DNA from: Cryptomeria japonica
Lineage: Eukaryota; Streptophyta; Pinopsida; Cupressales; Cupressaceae
Direction of reading: 5' to 3'
Assembly (NCBI RefSeq): GCF_030272615.1
Contig: NC_081408.1
Span: 339,110,793-339,170,792 of the forward strand
Length of the DNA stretch: 60,000 nt
In this document: one piece after another, positions 12,229-23,251 of the stretch
Layout: every line of letters begins with the position of its first letter
Position numbering within the stretch: position 1 is the first letter of the stretch
Program-made: the position numbers and the translations under genes
Notes under the pieces: model-generated
Told to the model about the DNA's origin: nothing
Databases searched by the model: none
The model's input: only the letters and a program-made list of their open reading frames with translations

Positions 12229-13012
12229 TGAATCAGTCATCGGCTAGGAGGGACCTCAAAGAGATTAGTCCAAATCGATCAACAAGAGTAAAAACAATGG
12301 AAATACAGGGACATGATGGAGGCAATACAGAACAGGTTGAATTATATCATGAAACCTGTTTACAACCAACCGGTAACAACCAGGTTACAGAAACCAGCTC
12401 ACAGGCCTGCTAAAACATGCTCAAAATATAGAACAGGTCACAACCGAGACCTCAAATCTTAAGATCTATCTTCTATGTTCAGTCCAACTTCTTGATTACA
12501 TTATAATGCTCTATTAGAATAATTTATATGATCCAAGGGGATTCGGTTAGTCCAAAAAGGGATCCAGACCCGAAGAACAAGATCTAACATACAAAACCAA
12601 CAAGGTCGGCCTCCGCCAAAGAAATTCCTCTGAAAAATCCAAAGGATAAAGTGTAGATCACAGGAAAAGGTTGGCCACATGCTAAGGAACATTGAAATCA
12701 ATGCTTAGGGCTCTGCAAGCTACAAAAGGGATCCGATAGATCACCAATGCAAATAGGTTTAGGCAACTGGTAACAGAAAACTGTCTTAGAAACCGGTAGC
12801 GATAACTTGCCAGAAAATGATCCAAATGCTCCACGGTTTGGGAATAAGGAAGATGATCAAGTCTTCAAGAAAAATGCAACTCCACAGGTTTCGGTGAGCC
12901 AAATCTAGGATACACAAAAAGAAATGCTGAAACTGCAAATAGAAAGCAAAACAAAAAGGAAATATTTTTGGTCGATGAAAGATTGCTATGAACTGGGGAT
13001 GATCCTGCATCA
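12229..13012 (-). repeat. E2 5' LTR (784 bp)
   Basis: Direct repeat of 6776-7560. By eye the two copies differ by roughly ten percent, so this insertion is among the older ones here. Confidence 0.88.
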
Positions 13013-13130
13013 GTGTTCCTTATACATCTTCCATATTAATTTAGCTCCTAATTGTTCCTAATAATGCCCTAGTAATTAAGACACATTTTCTTTATCAAAA
13101 GGTTCAATTCTTTGCATCATTCAACTACTA
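13013..13130 (-). pseudogene. LINE ORF2 fragment, part 2 (upstream of E2 insertion)
   Basis: Minus-strand reading up to the E2 boundary gives LGAKLIWKMYKEH. The LINE family pattern is LGAKLIW.MY.EP, and the fragment at 6775 continues in phase with PQKIWCRMMQ. The two pieces are therefore one LINE interrupted by E2. Further upstream the reading decays (KENVS, then stops), and I cannot follow it past about 13130. Confidence 0.6.
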
Positions 13131-13883
13131 ATTCATTAATCAGAATCTCATTCACTTGTCAACCCAGGAATATATACTTGAAATAGGTCTGCACTATATG
13201 TGCACTATAAGGAACACTTAACTTAAGCTTGAAGCAAATAAATAAGAAATTGATAGAAAGAACTGAATTCTAAATTTGGTTCTACTGATATCAACTTACT
13301 CTACTTAATATGAAAGTTATAACTTTATGTAGAAAATGAACTAACCAGCTAGTAACCATAAACTCTTCTTTCCTTTGGCTGTAGGAATTGTCACATAGTG
13401 GAGTTTCTGTGGTTGCAGGACAATCAACTAAAAGATTCTAACCAATGGACATAAGCTTGCTAATGAACTCACACATAAGAGAATGTAGGTAAATGAATGT
13501 GGATGCTCCCCAAGTTGGCCCCCTTGGATGAGCCTCCAGAATCTTAAACAAATGTAAAGATTACAAAAGCATCATAAAACACATTAATACTTTTTGATAG
13601 TGAATATGACAGAACTGAAATCCCTTTATTATTTTCAACTATAAAACAAAGTACACTCGGTGCTCAAGTAAGATGAAATTGCATTACATTCTCCATTCTA
13701 ATCGATAGATTTATAAGAGATTCTACAATTAACTAACTACATAGTTGATCCACTCCCAACAAACTAGGAAGACAACTTTTATTAGAAATAAAAGCATAGA
13801 AGAATGAATCATTCTAGGACTCAGTCTCATGCACAAATATAGGCTAAGGTTTCCTCTAGATTTCCTTGACAAACTGACACATG
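13131..13883. other. Unassigned AT-rich stretch
   Basis: I see no coding trace, LTR terminus or primer site here. It should contain the left flank of E3. It does not resemble the missing 3' half of E4, which lies on the other side of E3. Confidence 0.5.
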
Positions 13884-14212
13884 TGTTGGAGTTATCTTTT
13901 ATTAGCTAACAATTATTTATTTAATTATTAGTCTATTATACTCCATGCTTAAGCTAAACTTATGAATCTTATAATTCTTTAGGGTTTTCACCTTTACGGT
14001 TTCGAGTATCCTCTTATAAGGATTGTCTCTTTGTATTTTCATAACAACTATAATTATTGAATTGCATTCTTGTTGCACAATCAATATGACTCCTCTTTTC
14101 TGGATCTTTGAATTTTGGCCTTCATAGCTTTTTTGCTTCTCTCCTTCTGTGACAGGTTTGCATGCAGGTGATCTTTGGGAGCTGTAGAGTTGATTTTTCC
14201 TCAACTCCAATA
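13884..14212 (+). repeat. E3 5' LTR (329 bp)
   Basis: It begins TGTTGGAG and ends CTCCAATA, near-perfect inverted ends. It is the same length as the second LTR, with about 20-25 differences (around 93 percent identity by eye). Confidence 0.9.
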
Positions 14213-14224
14213 TGGTATCAGAGC
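14213..14224 (+). other. E3 primer-binding site
   Basis: TGGTATCAGAGC directly abuts the LTR and is an exact match to the site complementary to the initiator tRNA-Met 3' end. Confidence 0.9.
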
Positions 14225-15829
14225 TCCAAATCTACATGCCCCTGTTCTCTTCATGAGAGATTTTGGGCCTTGTTCTTCAGATCTGTGTATTTGGGGGTTT
14301 GTGCAGTTGCTTTTTTCTAATTCTGGAGGTAGCTGATTTTTGGGTACATTTTGGTGCCAAAAAGACCTCACGGTTGGATTCAAAAGGCTGATTCCATGAA
14401 TTTTGATATATAATTTTCTTATTTTTGGTGATAGAGGCATGTTTTTTTACTGGCACATTTTTTGAGGCATGAAAATCCGTAAGGTTGTATCTGCAAATGC
14501 ATCAGAAAATTTTTTGTCAATTTTTTATTTTATTTTTAACCCTCTTTATGCCCTACAAGTGGGTTTTTTTTCTTCTTTTGGCTGTAACTTGGTCATACAG
14601 AGGCATTTTTTCAAAAACCTTATATCATCGAAAAGCTCTTTGTGAGCTCTATCCAGATTTGGAGGTTTGAACTTTTTATTTTGCATTTTTGATGGCTTTT
14701 TTTTTTCTGTCAAAATCAGAGGTTCCTTTTTGAACTCCGGGAGACATCACTTGAGCATCCGAACTCCATTTTTTGAAAACTTTATATTGTTGGAAATCTC
14801 GTTCTGTGTACTTTCCATTCATATGAGTGTTCTTTACAGATTCTACTCTAAGTATATTTTATTCAGTTTTTTGCTTTTCAACACTCTAGTGAATATCTTG
14901 GATGTTTCAGGTCCTGAGATCTCTTTCTTTGAGTAGGATGTATCGTCTTTGGCTTTATGTTTCCAATCTTCTGTCTCTTCTTATCATTGTAGCATTTTGT
15001 TTATGTAAACGCACTGAGATAAAGTGCCACCATTCATTGTATACTTGGGATCTTGCACATATTGTGTCTTATTGTACATGCACTACTTATAAAGTGCCAT
15101 GGGTGGGTTGATGTTTGCCTTTGTTTGCCATCTACCTTTGTCACGTGAGTGTTCCTTCCATGACATTAGCCTCATGATGCATGTCAAGTGAGTGTTCCTT
15201 CCACGACACTATGTACTTTCTCTACACCTTCGATGTTCCCGATTCTTCATCATGTAGTTCTTGTTGGCCGTTCTTTTCAGTATACCTGTTCCTCTCCCTT
15301 TTCAACATTATGGGGAGGTTTGTCTTGTTGTTCTAATGCTTCCTTGGTTTGATTGATAAGCTCTTCAGGCTTGGGTGTTTTATGCCATCTGTATCTTTGA
15401 GTTCAGTTGTTTGCCTTTGTTTGCCATCTGATTCAAGTAGTGTCATTTGAGGGAACTCATGCAAATTATAGTCTTCTCTACCTGGTCATGTTCTATTTCA
15501 GTGGAGGTCCTTCAGATCAACAGTTACTCTTCGACAGTATTTGTAGCTATTTCATGCTTCAGTGGTGCTCTTCATTCTCTTTTTTTTGTTCCTATTTTCT
15601 AGAACACTCTTGTTTGGAGTCTTCTTAGTCCTTCACTTGAGCTTTCATCTCTTCTTGGAGAGGAGTTTTGTTCCCATAAGGTTTTCTCCTTTTTCTCCAC
15701 TTTACAGAGATTTTACTATACTTGGGTACCTCATCAAGCCTAGTTGTTGGGACCCATTGTTGTTTTCCTGCATTTTTTACATGTTTTTTTAGTCCTTGTT
15801 GTTTTTTAGCTACTCCCTAAGTTCATCTT

Positions 15830-15838
15830 AAGGGTGGG
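15830..15838 (+). other. E3 polypurine tract
   Basis: AAGGGTGGG is immediately followed by the TGTTGGAG start of the 3' LTR. Confidence 0.75.
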
Positions 15839-16167
15839 TGTTGGAGTTATCTTTTATTAGCTAATAATTATTTATTTAATTATTAGTCTATTATAGTCCA
15901 TGCTTAAGCTAAACTTAGGAATCTTATAATTCTTTAGGATTTTCACCTTTAGGGTTTTGAGTATCCTCTTATAAGGATTCTCTCTTTGTATTTTCATAAC
16001 AACTATAATTATTAAATTGCATTCTTGTTGCACAATCAATATGACTCCTCTTTTCTAGATCTCTGAGTTCTGGTCTCCATAGTGTTTTTTCTTCTCTCCT
16101 TCTATGATAGGTTTGCATGCAGGTGATCTTTGAGAGCTGTAGAGTTGATTTTTCCTCAACTCCAATA
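15839..16167 (+). repeat. E3 3' LTR (329 bp)
   Basis: Direct repeat of 13884-14212 with the same TGTTGGAG and CTCCAATA ends. It borders E4 reverse-transcriptase sequence on its right. Confidence 0.9.
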
Positions 16168-18734
16168 TGGTTGCACATAATAATTAATAAAAGAATTAAT
16201 CATACAAAATATCTCAAATTCTTTCTACATATCATCGGTAAACTTCATACTCAAATTATCATCTCCTCCAAAGATAATATCATCAAAAAAAACTTCAACA
16301 ATCAAAATGTTATCATTCTCAATCTTGAAATATAGATTACTATCAGCAGTACCTTTACAAAATCCCAATTTCAGAAAATACTTATCCAATCTAGCATACC
16401 AGGTTCTAGGGGCTTATTTTAATCCATAAAGAGCTTTCTTCAGTTTCCATACCATGTCTCCATCATTAGATAATGAAAATCCATCAGGTTTCTCAATGTA
16501 GACTTCTTCCTCGAGATCACCATTCAAAAAGGCTGACTTGACATCCATCTGATATACCTTGAAATCCTTATAGGCAACATATGCAAGCAATAGTCTAACA
16601 ACTTCAAGTCTGGCTACTGGAATAAAATTCTCCTCATAATCAATTCCTTCTTTATCCTTTGCATACCAATATTTCTTTATTTCTAACAACTTCACCCGCT
16701 TCATTCAATTTGTTCCTAAATACCCATTTAGTACCAATCAAATTCTTGTCTTTAGGTCTAGGCACAAGTTCCCATGTGTCATTCTTTTCTATTTGATTCA
16801 ATTCTTCTTCCATAGCCTTCATCCAATTTTCATCTTTGCAAGCTTCAACAACATCTTTAGGTTCAATTTTAGAAATCAAACATACCTCTTTAGCAGCTAA
16901 CCTTCTCCTAGTCATAACGCCTTTGTTTTTATCTCCAATGATTTGATTTTTAGAGTGATCCAATCTTACATACCTCGAGGTCTTCTGATTATTCTAATTT
17001 TTATGTTTCTGCACCTCATCACTGACAACAACAACATCCTAATTAGCAATCTCTATCGGATCGTTGTGCTTCAATTCTTCAGTCCGATTTAGTGTTAAAA
17101 AAAAATCTTGATCATCATATCCGCATGCTCTAATTTCCTTTCCATGGTTCTCATCAACCTTCACATTTGCACTTTCCACTATCTTTCTCAATCTCTTATT
17201 GTAGCACCGGTATGGTTTTCTCTTTGTTGAATATCTTAAGAAAATTCCTTCATGACATCTTGCATCAAACTTTCCTATATCATCATCTCTCTCGATATAA
17301 CACTTTCTTCCAAAAATTCTAAAATATCTCACAATAGGAACATGACCAAACCATAGCTCATAAGGAGTCTTACCAGTATCACCTTTTATACTTACCTGAT
17401 TGAATGTGTAAACGACAGTGCTAACAACTTCTCTCCAATAGATCTTCAAAACATTTCCTTCAATCAACATAGTCCTTGCAACATCCAAGATAGTCTCGTT
17501 CTTCATTTCAACAACTCCATTCTACTGTGGGGTTCTAAGAGCAGATAATTGTCTTCTAATTCCATGCTTCTCATTGAATGAATCAAACTCACTCGAACAA
17601 AATTATCCTCCTCGGTCAAATCTCAGACATTTCACCTTCAATCCCGTCTCAGTCTCAACCTTTGATTTGAATATCTTGAATTTATCTAGTGCTTCTGATT
17701 TCTCCTTCAAAAAGACAACCCACATCATTTTGAAATTATCATCAATCAGTAACATAAAATATCTATCACCCTGCACACTTCTGATATTTGTAGGTCCGCA
17801 CAGGTCATTATGTACAAGATCTAGCAATCCATCAGATGTATACTACTTACTCTTGAAAGAAATTCTTATTTGCTTTCCCATTTGACATTCTTTACATACC
17901 AGATTAGCAAGATTAACAATTTTAGGAAAATCTCTAACAACTTATGTAGAACTAATCTTAATTATTGAGTCAAAATTAACATGACATATTCTCCTATGCC
18001 ACAACCAACTTTCATCAATCTGAGCAATCAAACAACTTTTCTCACCATCATTCAAATGAAAGATATTACCTTCAGTCTTAGTTCCCGATGCAATTTCTAT
18101 ATTGAAGGCATTTAGGATTGTACATTTTCCATTCTTAAATTACAGTTCATAACCTTTGTCGACCATCTATCCAACACTTAAAAGATTATGCTTCAAACAT
18201 TCACATACAAGACTTTGTCATCTCCAAATCTTACTATTCCACCATCGTACCTTTCAATATTAATTTTTTTTCTTTTATCACCGGTCATATGATGTCAACA
18301 ACCGCTGTCAATCACCCATTCATATTTCTCTTCAACTCTAGTAGCTAAATCTTTCTCCTCAATGGTACATCTTGTGGAATCAACAGGTACTAGTCCATCT
18401 TCTTTTATAGCAATAAACACAACTTCATCTCCTTCTGATTCTTCATCTAGAACACCTTCATCAACAACATAATAATAGTTCTTTTGATGCTTATACTTCC
18501 AGTTAGGCTGTTAAGGCTTATCATACTTAGCATGCTTCCCATATCTATCATTCCTATCATGCTTATCAAATTTATCATGCCTATCATATTTAGACATTCT
18601 CTCCGGGTATCTAGAAGCAAAATGTCCTATCTTATTACAAGAGAAACATCTCAGAGGTAATTTTCCATCATACATACCAGCTCCTTTAGGAAATCAATGG
18701 TTCAAGCTCCTCCAATTCTCTTTCTTGCTCTTCC

Positions 18735-18805
<71 letters not shown>

Positions 18806-19506
18806 ATATCTAGATATTCTGTATTCTTCAGGGTCATACTTGTGATTTTTGGATACAGAAGCTCTAAATGCTATCTCAAACTTTCCATGTGATTCACCAA
18901 ACTCGCTCAGTTCAAATGCAACAATCTTTCCAACCAACATATCTCTTGTCACAGTAGTCACACTCTGAATCTCATCAATAGAAGCTACATTATGTTTGTA
19001 AGCATGAGGCAATAATCTCAACACCTTAGCAACAATTTCATCTTCTTCAAGGGTTCCACTGGCACATTTGATACCTTAGACAAGTTCATTCACCTTAGCC
19101 ATAAAGGAATTTATGTTCTCATCTTCTCCCATTCTTAGCATCTCATACTTCCTTTTCAAACTCTGCAACTTAGCAACTTTGGCTTGTTTATCTCCTTCAT
19201 ACAAGGTCTCAATCTTCTCCTAGGTCTCATGTGTGGTATTAAGTCCCATTACATTGGTCATCTCAAAATCAGTCAAGGCACTTAGAAATGCTTCCTTATC
19301 TCTAATGTTATTTGTAGCTTCCTTGATCTCATCAGCAGTAACTGGTCCATTCAAAGGAACAAAATAGGCATTCTTTATAATCTTCTAGTAATTCTCTCCA
19401 AGCATCTCAAGTGCACCTCCATCCGGTTCTTCCATATAGCATAGTTACTTCCATCAAACCTCAGACTCTCCTTCTTAAAGATAACATTTCCACTTCTAGT
19501 TGCCAT
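16168..19506 (-). pseudogene. E4 gag-pol (copia), truncated in RT
   Basis: The gag start is ATG 19506 (MATRSGNVIFKKESLRFDGS, then NYAIWKNRMEVHL), 43 bases after the primer site. The UBN2-type gag continues to 18686, with a knuckle CFSCNKIGHFASRY (last Cys is Tyr) near 18640. Protease is near 18310 (WVIDSGC, a stop, then HHMTG). The GAG-pre-integrase motif WLWHRRICH is near 18000. The integrase core is in 17827-17039 (LDLVHNDLCGPTNIRSVQGD, then LWFGHVP). Copia RT runs 16963-16168 ([34 protein letters not shown], and FFDDIIFGG where YVDD is usual). Stops and shifts occur throughout. Confidence 0.88.
18737..18802. repeat. (CT)33 microsatellite in E4 gag
   Basis: A 66-bp uninterrupted CT run. 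On the gag strand it is GA and encodes alternating Arg-Glu in the open frame 19024-18686. It probably expanded after the copy died. Confidence 0.95.
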
Positions 19507-19548
19507 CCCGGATCACCTCAAGTAGTTAAACTTCTTCCAAAGGATGTA

Positions 19549-19560
19549 GCTCTGATACCA
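19549..19560 (-). other. E4 primer-binding site
   Basis: On the minus strand this reads TGGTATCAGAGC, an exact tRNA-iMet type site, two bases after the LTR end. Confidence 0.9.
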
Positions 19561-19562
19561 AT

Positions 19563-19891
19563 TATTGGCAACAACAATGAAGGAAAACTAAGAAGGGGGG
19601 GGGGGGGTGAATCAGTTTTCACCAGATTATTAAACTTAACCTTTAATGAAAACTTGATAAATTGAAATGATAAGAAAGATAAGAAAATTGATAACACAAC
19701 ACACAACACCCAACACCAAGATTTTGACATGGAAAACCCGGTTAAGGGAAATACCATGGTGGGAACTTACCCATAATAAGATGATGCTCTATAGTAGTAT
19801 GTGTAAATATTACAATGGGTAATGCACCTACATTTAGGCTCACTGCCTAAAGCTCACTGCTAAAAAATACAATAACTTGGAAGGCTACAAC
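19563..19891 (-). repeat. E4 5' LTR, inner part
   Basis: The minus-strand end is CCAATA. It holds a 13-base C run (plus-strand G run 19595-19607) next to TGATTCA, and a motif around 19730-19770 (catggaaaacccgg, ccatggtggga) shared with the LTR of E1. At 19891 it is interrupted by E5. The sequence continues at 52961. Confidence 0.8.
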
Positions 19892-20672
19892 TGTAATACG
19901 CTAAAAATGGTCACCTAAACCATGGGCCCCTAATCTCGAAAACATCACCAAGGTCCTAACCAAAGGCATTTAAATCAACCTTGAGCACCTAATTAATTAA
20001 TTCTTCAATCATTAATGTTACATGGCAAATGAATCACTCTATATTAATTAAATATTTAATTAATTAATTAAATCATTCCAAGTAAATCATTTTGATCAAT
20101 TATCCTATTTTATTTAATTAAATATCCTAGCATATTTAATTAATAAATAAATTTACCATTTAATCATTAAAAAAAGGAATTAATTTACAAAGATAGATTT
20201 ATCACAAAAAGAAAGAGTTAAATTGAAAACAAAAGAAAATAATTAAATTGAGAGAAGAAATTAAACTTAAGATATTTCTTTTTTCTACAATTGAGATAAC
20301 TTGAGAAATTAGAAAAGAAATTAAATTGAATTAATCATTTTCTCTAAAAATAAAACTCAAAGCTTTTGAGAAATAAGTTCAGTTGCATTGAAAAGTCTTT
20401 TTCTAAATAAAAATCTTGAGCAAATTAAAGAAAAGTGCAGGAAATCACCTATTTTTATCTTAAGTGCATGGAATCAACTTAATTTAATCTCCAATGCAAA
20501 CTCAAACTTATAATCTGAATACATTCAATCGAGCTATAATTGGAATCTATCTCAAGATTAACTTAATCTGATCTCTTAATTATTTCAATTATCCTAAATT
20601 GAGCTTTTTCTTGAATAATCTCAACCACTCATTACTAATCAATCTTGACCGTTGGTTTCTCTTTTGAGTCTC

Positions 20673-20679
20673 TATAAAT
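20673..20679 (+). promoter_or_regulatory. E5 LTR TATA box
   Basis: TATAAAT in the context GTCTCTATAAATTTAGCC is repeated at 52446-52452 in the other LTR. It is the probable core promoter of the genomic transcript. Confidence 0.65.
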
Positions 20680-20825
20680 TTAGCCTTCATCTCTCATTCA
20701 AAACACCTTGGAGATTTATTGTTATTATGCAGTTTTTGCTCTGGAGTTATTGAAGATATTGTGCTTTGAGATTATTGCATCTTAGTTTAATTTTTTGCAT
20801 ATTTAGTTTAATCATGGTTGCTTGA

Positions 20826-20945
20826 ATTCATTTAGCTTATTATTCATTCATTTAGCTTAATATTCATTCATTCATTTAGCTTATTGTTTATTCATTTAGC
20901 TTAATCTTTCACTCTTCTAGCTTAATCTTGCTTACATTTAGCTTA
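20826..20945 (+). repeat. Tandem array in E5 LTR, unit about 20 bp
   Basis: About five to six imperfect copies of CATTCATTTAGCTTAATATT. The same array, with different copy details, is at 52597-52740 in the other LTR. It lies downstream of the TATA box, so it would be in the R/U5 RNA. Confidence 0.8.
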
Positions 20946-21171
20946 TTCATGTGTTCATATAGGTTAAAACCTTCGTCTTGGTGTAGTCTAGTCACTGGTA
21001 TTGCTTATACAAATCTAAGAGCAAGTCTATACTCGCATTTTTTAGAAGACAATAGGTCGATTTGTTATGGTTTTCATATTCATGATTATATCTGTCTAAC
21101 CATGCGTGCAATGACTTAATTGAAGTGTTGTGTCTTACAACTTGCAGATACTTATCCACTTTTCACACACA

Positions 21172-21193
21172 TTTTTGGCCCCCACCGTGGGGC
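21172..21193 (+). other. E5 primer-binding site
   Basis: TTTTTGG followed by CCCCCACCGTGGGGC directly follows the LTR. It fits the TTTTTGGCGCC... type of site described for Tat and Athila elements, with a G to C change. The tRNA species cannot be fixed without a tRNA search. Confidence 0.7.
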
Positions 21194-23251
21194 AGAAGAC
21201 TACATCTTTCGGCCTCGTAGATTAGCTTACTTTTTATTTTTCAGATTTATTTTTCGGATTGTTTTATGTACAGTTTTTGCAAAAATTCATACGAGTTTTC
21301 ATAGAGGCCTGAATGACAAAGTGCAGGTATCGTATGGTCTGTCGTGAATTATTGTACGGATCAGTGAGAATACTCGTACGATATTTTGGTTTTTTGTTTT
21401 AAAACAAATTGCATTTTTAGGGTTTTTCTTATTAAATTTTATGGTACGATACTAATGCTGACCCTGGATTGTTTTCTATTTGCCTAAAAGATTTTAACAA
21501 CCTAACCAGTTTTTTTGCATAATGCTTTTTGAAGAATACGCCTGTCACACCAAAAACAATATGACTATTGATTCATTATTTTTGCAGGTTGCCCAAGGAG
21601 ATTCAAGTGAACTTCGTGTATTCTTCAAATTCATTTTTAGGCACTTAAATTGCTATCTGGTTAATGAACAAATTTGTCTTTTGTGTTTTAAGAAAAATCC
21701 AAGAGGTAGGAGAGTATGCTCTTGTGTGCACAGATAATAAGAAATCCAGACCCTCGAAGGTTTTTCTAAGTTTGAGATTTGTGTACCTTTAGCGGGCCTG
21801 TCACAATGGGAAAAAGTAATCACCCTCTGAGAATGACCCAAGTGAGTACAACTAGACCTAAGCATTCCAACTCAGTATAATAAATAGGCCTTTGGTGATT
21901 AAAGTCTCAGAGGACGAGATTATTTGAGTTTTCTCTTTGAGATCTCTCATATCGAGTATTTTGTAGGGTCTCAATCACGTTTACGTGACTACATCTTGTT
22001 TCGGTACCTTATCAGACTATAGGCCTGAATCATGCTTGCATGACTTCAAGGGGTGATTTTGAACAAAATTCCTTGCTAAGAACTGTAAGATAGAGGCTAC
22101 CCGATTCACCTCCAAAAGGGGGATAATCTTTGTGCAAGAGAGATAGTAACTCTCCCAAGATACTTTCCATTTTGTGCCCCCATTAGCATTTGGAGTCGGC
22201 TAATACAACGTTGAGAATCCATTGCGTGAGACTCAACGATTGTATTCTAATTAGCTATTGGGTGTGTACCCAAGTTTGCAAGCAAATGTTTTCTTCTCTA
22301 AGCCAACTTCCGTAGGGTTAGCATGCAGTGCTTGAGGTCATTATACATTTTGCATGTTTACTGTGTTTTCATCCCTGAAACTGAAACTAAAATACTAAAA
22401 CTGGAGAAAACAATAAACAACTCAGTGATCAAAACTATGTTCGTGTCAAAAATTGGTCTTTGTCAGTCATCAAAACTCAGTCCTAGTAAAAAATTGGTCT
22501 CTATCAATCGTCAAAACTCTGTCTATGTTAGAATCTTGTCTCTATCCTATCCATTGTTGTACGAGTCTACTGAATTATCGTTTGACTATATACAAGTTGT
22601 CGTACGAGTCTTAATTGGTCCTATTAGTTTATTGTTTGGCTTTGTCAGAATTATCGTCTGGGTTACAAAATTGTCATTCTGTTACTAGAAAATTGTCGTT
22701 TGGCCTTTGTCTATTATCATATGAATAATAATCATACTCATCATATTGTCATCTATAGAGCACTAAACTGTCATGCGAGTTTAGTCAGCAACTCGTACGA
22801 GAAACTGTCTCTATCATCTGGGAACTGTTAAATTGTCGTTTGGGTCATAAAACTCCGTCGTACGAATTCCTGATTTTGTCAGTCCAGAAAATTATCTATC
22901 TACACACTTTTCCAGAACTGTCACACTTTTCTAATCAGTATAATTTTTTAAATAAGTCTACAATGAGCATAAATCTGGTCATTATAATTCTATGCGTAAA
23001 CAATCTTGATAGTGTACCCCTGTCGTTGTGTTGCACGATTTTGTCAATCATCTTTCAACTAGTTCAATCAACTACTTATCAAACTAAATCAAACTAAGTT
23101 ACTTAGATCACGTCTTATATAGGATAGATCATTCCTGAAACCAAACTAAGTCTTAGTCACTTCTCTCAAATCACTACGTCAAAAGAACAACTAGCTTCAA
23201 TTTGATCTTGACTTCTGCATTACATCTAGCTCTTGATCACATCAGTTGTAA
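21194..23251 (+). other. E5 untranslated leader
   Basis: About 2 kb without a convincing ORF. It contains several copies of a palindrome-like TCGTACGA word (around 21380, 22604, 22795 and 22858) and a degenerate repeated phrase (TCAAAACT..GTC) in 22430-22870. Long leaders are usual in Tat elements. Confidence 0.6.

Larger units (their letters stand above)
6776..13012 (-). mobile_element. E2: Ty3/gypsy chromovirus, complete but degenerate
   Basis: LTRs at 6776-7560 and 12229-13012 (785 and 784 bp, TGATGCAGGA to ...TTCA on the minus strand) flank gag, protease, RT, RNase H, integrase and a chromodomain in standard gypsy order. The flanking 5-mers, read on the minus strand, are AACAC on the 5' side and AGCCC on the 3' side, a decayed target duplication. 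The insertion splits a LINE reading frame. Every domain carries stops or shifts, so the copy is not functional. Confidence 0.9.
13884..16167 (+). mobile_element. E3: small non-coding LTR retrotransposon (TRIM-like)
   Basis: Two 329-bp LTRs (13884-14212 and 15839-16167) enclose 1,626 bp. An exact TGGTATCAGAGC primer site directly follows LTR1, and a purine tract (AAGGGTGGG) precedes LTR2. The interior is T-rich, with only short random ORFs and no gag or pol motif, so the element depends on proteins from elsewhere. At 2.28 kb it is larger than classical TRIMs and smaller than LARDs. The five bases at the two outer edges (acatg and tggtt) do not match. The left flank is unassigned DNA, whereas the right flank is the RT of E4. 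Confidence 0.88.
16168..19891 (-). mobile_element. E4: Ty1/copia element, 3' half missing, 5' LTR split by E5
   Basis: On the minus strand the order is 5' LTR, primer site, gag, protease, integrase, RT, which is the copia order. The 5' LTR is interrupted at 19891 by E5 and resumes at 52961-53914, so the full LTR is about 1.28 kb. The element stops inside the RT palm at 16168, where E3 begins. I found neither the RT C-terminus, RNase H nor a 3' LTR to the left of E3. The left end was therefore lost, probably by recombination or deletion at E3. Confidence 0.85.
19892..21171 (+). repeat. E5 5' LTR (1,280 bp)
   Basis: It begins TGTAATACGC and ends CACACACA. It contains a TATA box (CTATAAATTTAG, TATAAAT at 20673-20679), conserved in the 3' LTR, and a short tandem array after it. 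Confidence 0.92.

Noticed and set aside
14201-15792. Several short ORFs inside E3
   Set aside because: They are hydrophobic Phe/Leu-rich products of T-rich DNA. None shows a gag or pol motif.
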